A DNA stretch of 64,000 bases, from positions 1 to 64,000 of the forward strand of contig CALUQH010000020.1 in assembly GCA_944322885.1 (NCBI GenBank), in the 5' to 3' direction. Below are positions 61,591-64,000 of this stretch, one piece after another. The notes beneath the pieces are model-generated. The model was not told the origin of the DNA and did no database searches. It saw nothing but the letters and a program-made list of their open reading frames with translations. The position numbers and the translations under genes were made by a program. Numbering within the stretch: the stretch's first letter is position 1; each line of letters starts with the position of its first letter. The stretch is from Candidatus Gastranaerophilales bacterium. GTDB taxonomy: Bacteria > Cyanobacteriota > Vampirovibrionia > Gastranaerophilales > Gastranaerophilaceae.

Positions 61591-61610
61591 CCCTCTCCGC
61601 AGGAGAGGGG
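61591..61610. repeat. Dispersed palindrome between fliP and fliQ
   Basis: CCCTCTCC-gc-AGGAGAGGGG flanked by further complementary bases (TCTCCCT ... GGGGAGA). Inside an operon, so more likely a repeat element than a terminator. Confidence 0.6.
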
Positions 61611-61638
61611 AGAAATATAAACATGAGGACAATAAAAA

Positions 61639-62127
61639 ATGGAAGTTTTAGTTGAATATTTAGCAAAAGGTTTTTTATTAATGCTTGCGATATCTATGCC
61701 ATGCGTTCTTGTTGCTGCCGGTATCGGTCTTGTTGTGGGTATTTTACAGGCTGTTACGCAGGTTCAGGAGCAGACTATTGCTGCGGCACCTAAAATTCTC
61801 GGGGTTTTTCTGGTTATTATTATCGGCGGAATCGGTTTTATTAATATGCTCAGAGGTTTTGTAACAGACGGTTTTGCAATGGCATTTAATCTTGTGTCTA
61901 AAAATGATTCTTATGTTTTGCCTGCTGATTATTATAAATACACTTCTCCTTTTGAACATGAAATGAACGATAAATTTAAAAATCAGCCTTCAATAAATGA
62001 GTTAATGAAAAATCCGGGTAAGGTTCCGTATATTGATAATCAGCAGAAAATGAAATATTTGCCGAGTCCGCAGACTCCTATGCCAAAACCTGACTTTGTA
62101 GAAACAAATACAATTCTGGGGAGATAA
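61639..62127 (+). CDS. fliQ: FliQ-type export protein with unusual C-terminal extension
   Basis: 162 residues. Residues 1-90 match FliQ (two membrane segments: FLLMLAISMPCVLVAAGIGLVVGIL and PKILGVFLVIIIGGIGFINMLRGFV, with QAVTQVQEQTI between). FliQ is normally about 89 residues. Here about 72 extra residues follow, polar and Pro-rich (YVLPADYYKYTSPFEHEMND ... PSPQTPMPKPDF), likely cytoplasmic or periplasmic and non-membrane. Confidence 0.9.
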   Translation: MEVLVEYLAKGFLLMLAISMPCVLVAAGIGLVVGILQAVTQVQEQTIAAAPKILGVFLVIIIGGIGFINMLRGFVTDGFAMAFNLVSKNDSYVLPADYYKYTSPFEHEMNDKFKNQPSINELMKNPGKVPYIDNQQKMKYLPSPQTPMPKPDFVETNTILGR

Positions 62128-62131
62128 TTAA

Positions 62132-62911
62132 TTGGAAGAACTTATAACCGAATTAATGAAAATGTTTCCGATGCTGAATGCTTATCTGGCGGCAGGTATT
62201 TTTATATTTGCAAGACTTTTGGGCTTTTTCAGGATGGCTCCGGTGTTTAACAGGAAGGAAATCCCCGGAATGGTAAAAATTTCTCTGGCATTGCTTCTTT
62301 CTATTGTATTAACTTGTGTTGTAAAACCTGACGTAACTATTATTAAGGAATCTTTTGTTCTTTCAATATTTTTAAACATGGTTGTCGGAGCAATGCTCGG
62401 ATATGTTGCACAGCTGATACTTCTTGCAATAGACGCAGGCGGTGATATGGTGAATATGCAGATGGGGTTGTCATCAGCTATGGTTTTGGATCCCACAACT
62501 TCCTCTCAGGTTTCTATTGTCGGTAAATGTTTTTCATTTCTCGGGCTTTTAATTTTTATTCAGCTCGGGGGTGTTTATTGGCTTTTAAACGCTTTTATGA
62601 GAAGTTTTGAAATATTTCCTCTGGATGCAACAATCGTCCCTCTGGCAAAGCTTGTAAATCTGGATTATGTTGTAGATTTGTCATCAAATGTTCTTTATAT
62701 GGGCTTGCAGATAGCATCTCCTATTCTTCTTGCAACGCTCGGACAGGATATAATTCTCGGGGTAATTTCAAAAACGGCTCCTCAGGTTAACGTTTTTCAG
62801 TTAAGCTTTCTTTTCAAACCTGTATTGGGGGCTGCAATAATGGTATGGATTTTGCCAATGCTTGTGAATATTATTTCCGATTACTTTTTATCGTTTGCGA
62901 ATATAATTTAG
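62132..62911 (+). CDS. fliR: FliR-type export protein, TTG start
   Basis: 259 residues from TTG 62132, 4 bases after fliQ, preceded by GGGGAG. About six membrane segments (AGIFIFARLLGFFRMAPVF, ISLALLLSIVLTCVV, VFSFLGLLIFIQLGG...). Contains the FliR signature region VNMQMGLSSAMVLDPTTSSQVSIVG. It completes FliPQR. No flhB, flhA or fliF is in the window, so whether this serves flagella or another export system is open. Confidence 0.93.
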   Translation: MEELITELMKMFPMLNAYLAAGIFIFARLLGFFRMAPVFNRKEIPGMVKISLALLLSIVLTCVVKPDVTIIKESFVLSIFLNMVVGAMLGYVAQLILLAIDAGGDMVNMQMGLSSAMVLDPTTSSQVSIVGKCFSFLGLLIFIQLGGVYWLLNAFMRSFEIFPLDATIVPLAKLVNLDYVVDLSSNVLYMGLQIASPILLATLGQDIILGVISKTAPQVNVFQLSFLFKPVLGAAIMVWILPMLVNIISDYFLSFANII

Positions 62912-62914
62912 TTT

Positions 62915-63328
62915 TTAAATATCAAAATCTTTTTTTATAACCTTGCAGAAATTTTCTATAAAATCTTTAACATTATGTATATAGCCGATTTCTTCAACTA
63001 TATCGTTTGTGACAGTATCGTTTATTTCCTTTTGATTTTTATATTTTGATAAATCCAGTGCTGTTTCGGATATTCCGTCAAAAATCAATTTTCTGTCAGG
63101 CCGGAAAAGGTTTCGTGGTTCAACGATTTTGCATCTATACCAGTATTCAAGAATTTTTCCGTAAGGTTCTTGTACTTCCCGTTGAAATTGGGATATAAAT
63201 ACATCGTTGTTAAGTGAGAGCTTTTGAATAGCAGGGCATTCCCAGAATGCTTCCTGAATTTGCGGGGAAACTTTTTTAAAATACAGACCGTTGAAATTTA
63301 TTGGATTTTGCGAGTTTTGAATTTTCAT
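62915..63328 (-). CDS. Lineage-specific protein with N-terminal INFNG tag
   Basis: 137 residues with AAAAGG before ATG. MKIQNSQNPINFNGLYFKKVSPQIQEAF bears the xxFxG tag at residues 9-14. The remainder is a polar helix-rich protein with a central basic/aromatic part (WYRCKIVEPRNLFRPDRK) and an acidic C-terminal half. No signal peptide. Located directly beside the export operon (4 bases from fliR, converging). Confidence 0.75.
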   Translation of the reverse strand: MKIQNSQNPINFNGLYFKKVSPQIQEAFWECPAIQKLSLNNDVFISQFQREVQEPYGKILEYWYRCKIVEPRNLFRPDRKLIFDGISETALDLSKYKNQKEINDTVTNDIVEEIGYIHNVKDFIENFCKVIKKDFDI

Positions 63329-63391
63329 ATTCTGCCTTTTTAGTATATAAGAAATACGGGCAGAAAATTTTTTGCTAAATTTTTTATATTT

Positions 63392-63619
63392 TCAGGGATT
63401 ATATTTAACATATTTGTCACAACTGAGGAGCAGTTCAAAGTACTCTTTTTGATAGTGATTTAATATATCAAGCAGATCGCACTGCCAGTTGTTGATTTGT
63501 TGCGAGTGTAAACGCGGGAGTTTTCCTCTTTCCAAAATGTTATTAAGATAAATATTGAGAGAATACCTGTACAACTCCTGTTCAAATTCTTCAATAAAAT
63601 CCAGTATTTTCCAAAACAT
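63392..63619 (-). CDS. 75-residue helical hypothetical protein
   Basis: AAAGAAGG precedes ATG 63619. Very polar, helical and aromatic (MFWKILDFIEEFEQELYRYSLNIYL ... QWQ-like NNWQCDLLDILNHYQKEY). No family recognised. It shares the minus strand with the tagged gene at 62915. Confidence 0.55.
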   Translation of the reverse strand: MFWKILDFIEEFEQELYRYSLNIYLNNILERGKLPRLHSQQINNWQCDLLDILNHYQKEYFELLLSCDKYVKYNP

Positions 63620-63719
63620 AATATAAACCTTCTTTAAACTTAATTACTATTTATAGTACTTAAATTACTAAATATAGTTATTAATGTCAAGTCAATAATA
63701 AAAAGTTTATACTTTTATT

Positions 63720-63923
63720 ATGATAACTTGTAATTTAGATGATTTGATATGGCGTTATAGAACAACCGCAAAGGATATCTTTTTAAAAACGGGAATTAGT
63801 GAAAATACATTATCTAGAATGCGTAATAATGATACTGTCAGATATGATGCCAAAACTTTAGACTTGTTGTGTAAGTATTTCAACTGCAAGGTTTCCGATT
63901 TGCTAGAGTTTACCCCTGATTAG
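63720..63923 (+). CDS. Small Xre/Cro-type HTH regulator
   Basis: 67 residues: LDDLIWRYRTTAKDIFLKTGISENTLSRMRNNDTVRYDAKTLDLLCKYFNCKVSDLLEF fits the Cro/C1 HTH with all five helices and the usual ending. Leaderless: TATACT at 63708-63713 is exactly six bases from ATG. Its 3' end overlaps the reading frame that runs off the window on the other strand. Confidence 0.88.
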   Translation: MITCNLDDLIWRYRTTAKDIFLKTGISENTLSRMRNNDTVRYDAKTLDLLCKYFNCKVSDLLEFTPD

Positions 63924-64000
63924 ATTTCAAATTTTTTACAAAGTCGCCGATTGCAAAGGCTTCTATTGTGCCCACAACTATTTCGAAGTCCTGTATTTCT
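63910..64000 (-). CDS. C-terminal part of an unidentified protein (cut by window edge)
   Basis: On the minus strand an open frame runs from beyond 64000 to TAA at 63910-63912. It encodes about 30 residues with EIVVGTIEAFAIGDFVKN, then KSNQG. It overlaps the end of the small HTH gene by 14 bases. Too little is visible to name it. Confidence 0.45.
   Translation of the reverse strand, partial: EIQDFEIVVGTIEAFAIGDFVKNLKSNQG

Overview
The window is AT-rich and gene-dense. It looks like a chromosomal segment of a strictly anaerobic, fermentative bacterium with a diderm-type envelope. The best guess is a gut Gastranaerophilales/Vampirovibrionia (non-photosynthetic sister of Cyanobacteria). This is inferred from several features together: an orphan HydF, a reverse-type rubrerythrin, an LptF/LptG permease, many TPR proteins, pseudopilin-like surface proteins, a sigma-factor operon with a DUF1822-like (cyanobacterial) protein, flagellar/type III export genes, and many small lineage-specific proteins that begin with a short xxFxG motif. 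No 16S rRNA or marker phylogeny was available, so the lineage call is inference.

Layout. 1-4626: end of rpsO, hydF, lineage-specific small genes and mnmE. 4.6-5.8 kb: a first type I toxin-antitoxin-like locus (24-residue peptide with an overlapping antisense RNA) and a phage-like gene. 5.8-15.5 kb: two large TPR proteins, a pterin-dependent methyltransferase, a lipoprotein, rfbA, glyA and a WecA/TagO-type transferase. 15.9-26.6 kb: miaB, an acyl-CoA synthetase-like enzyme, an AbrB-like antitoxin-sized regulator, rubrerythrin, dnaK, a LysM-like protein and gatA. 26.7-27.0 kb: a second peptide/antisense-RNA locus. 27-39 kb: lptF/G-like, alcohol dehydrogenase-like, cysE, tyrS, an orphan tail-fibre plus chaperone cassette, acpS, pheA, a phosphohexomutase, two zinc-ribbon paralogues, a dead M48 peptidase and a GT2 glycosyltransferase. 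39.2-44.3 kb: a signalling operon (TPR-GAF-HD-GYP, secreted TPR protein, two LuxR-type response regulators, pentapeptide-repeat protein). 44.4-48.3 kb: HTH/pseudopilin pair, NifU-like plus GGGtGRT pair, and a His/Cys-rich ribbon-helix-helix protein. 48.4-55.0 kb: an operon of a TonB-C transmembrane protein, a sigma factor and a zinc-ribbon AAA/TPR ATPase. 55.2-59.0 kb: a small membrane protein, hemW and a poly-G phase-variable prepilin/YadA-head/S74 surface protein. 59.3-62.9 kb: fliM/N-like, fliO, fliP, fliQ and fliR. 62.9-64 kb: small genes and a truncated CDS at the edge.

The strongest candidates for undescribed biology are four. First, the surface adhesin whose prepilin leader is cut off from the rest of its reading frame by a tract of ten G (phase-OFF as given). 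Second, two sequence-related tiny-hydrophobic-peptide loci in which the antisense RNA terminator lies inside the peptide gene. Third, an N-terminal xxFxG tag shared by at least four, perhaps six, otherwise unrelated proteins. Fourth, the transenvelope TonB-C/sigma/ATPase operon. Promoters are often canonical sigma70. At least seven genes have a -10 hexamer exactly six bases before the ATG and no Shine-Dalgarno sequence, which indicates leaderless mRNAs.
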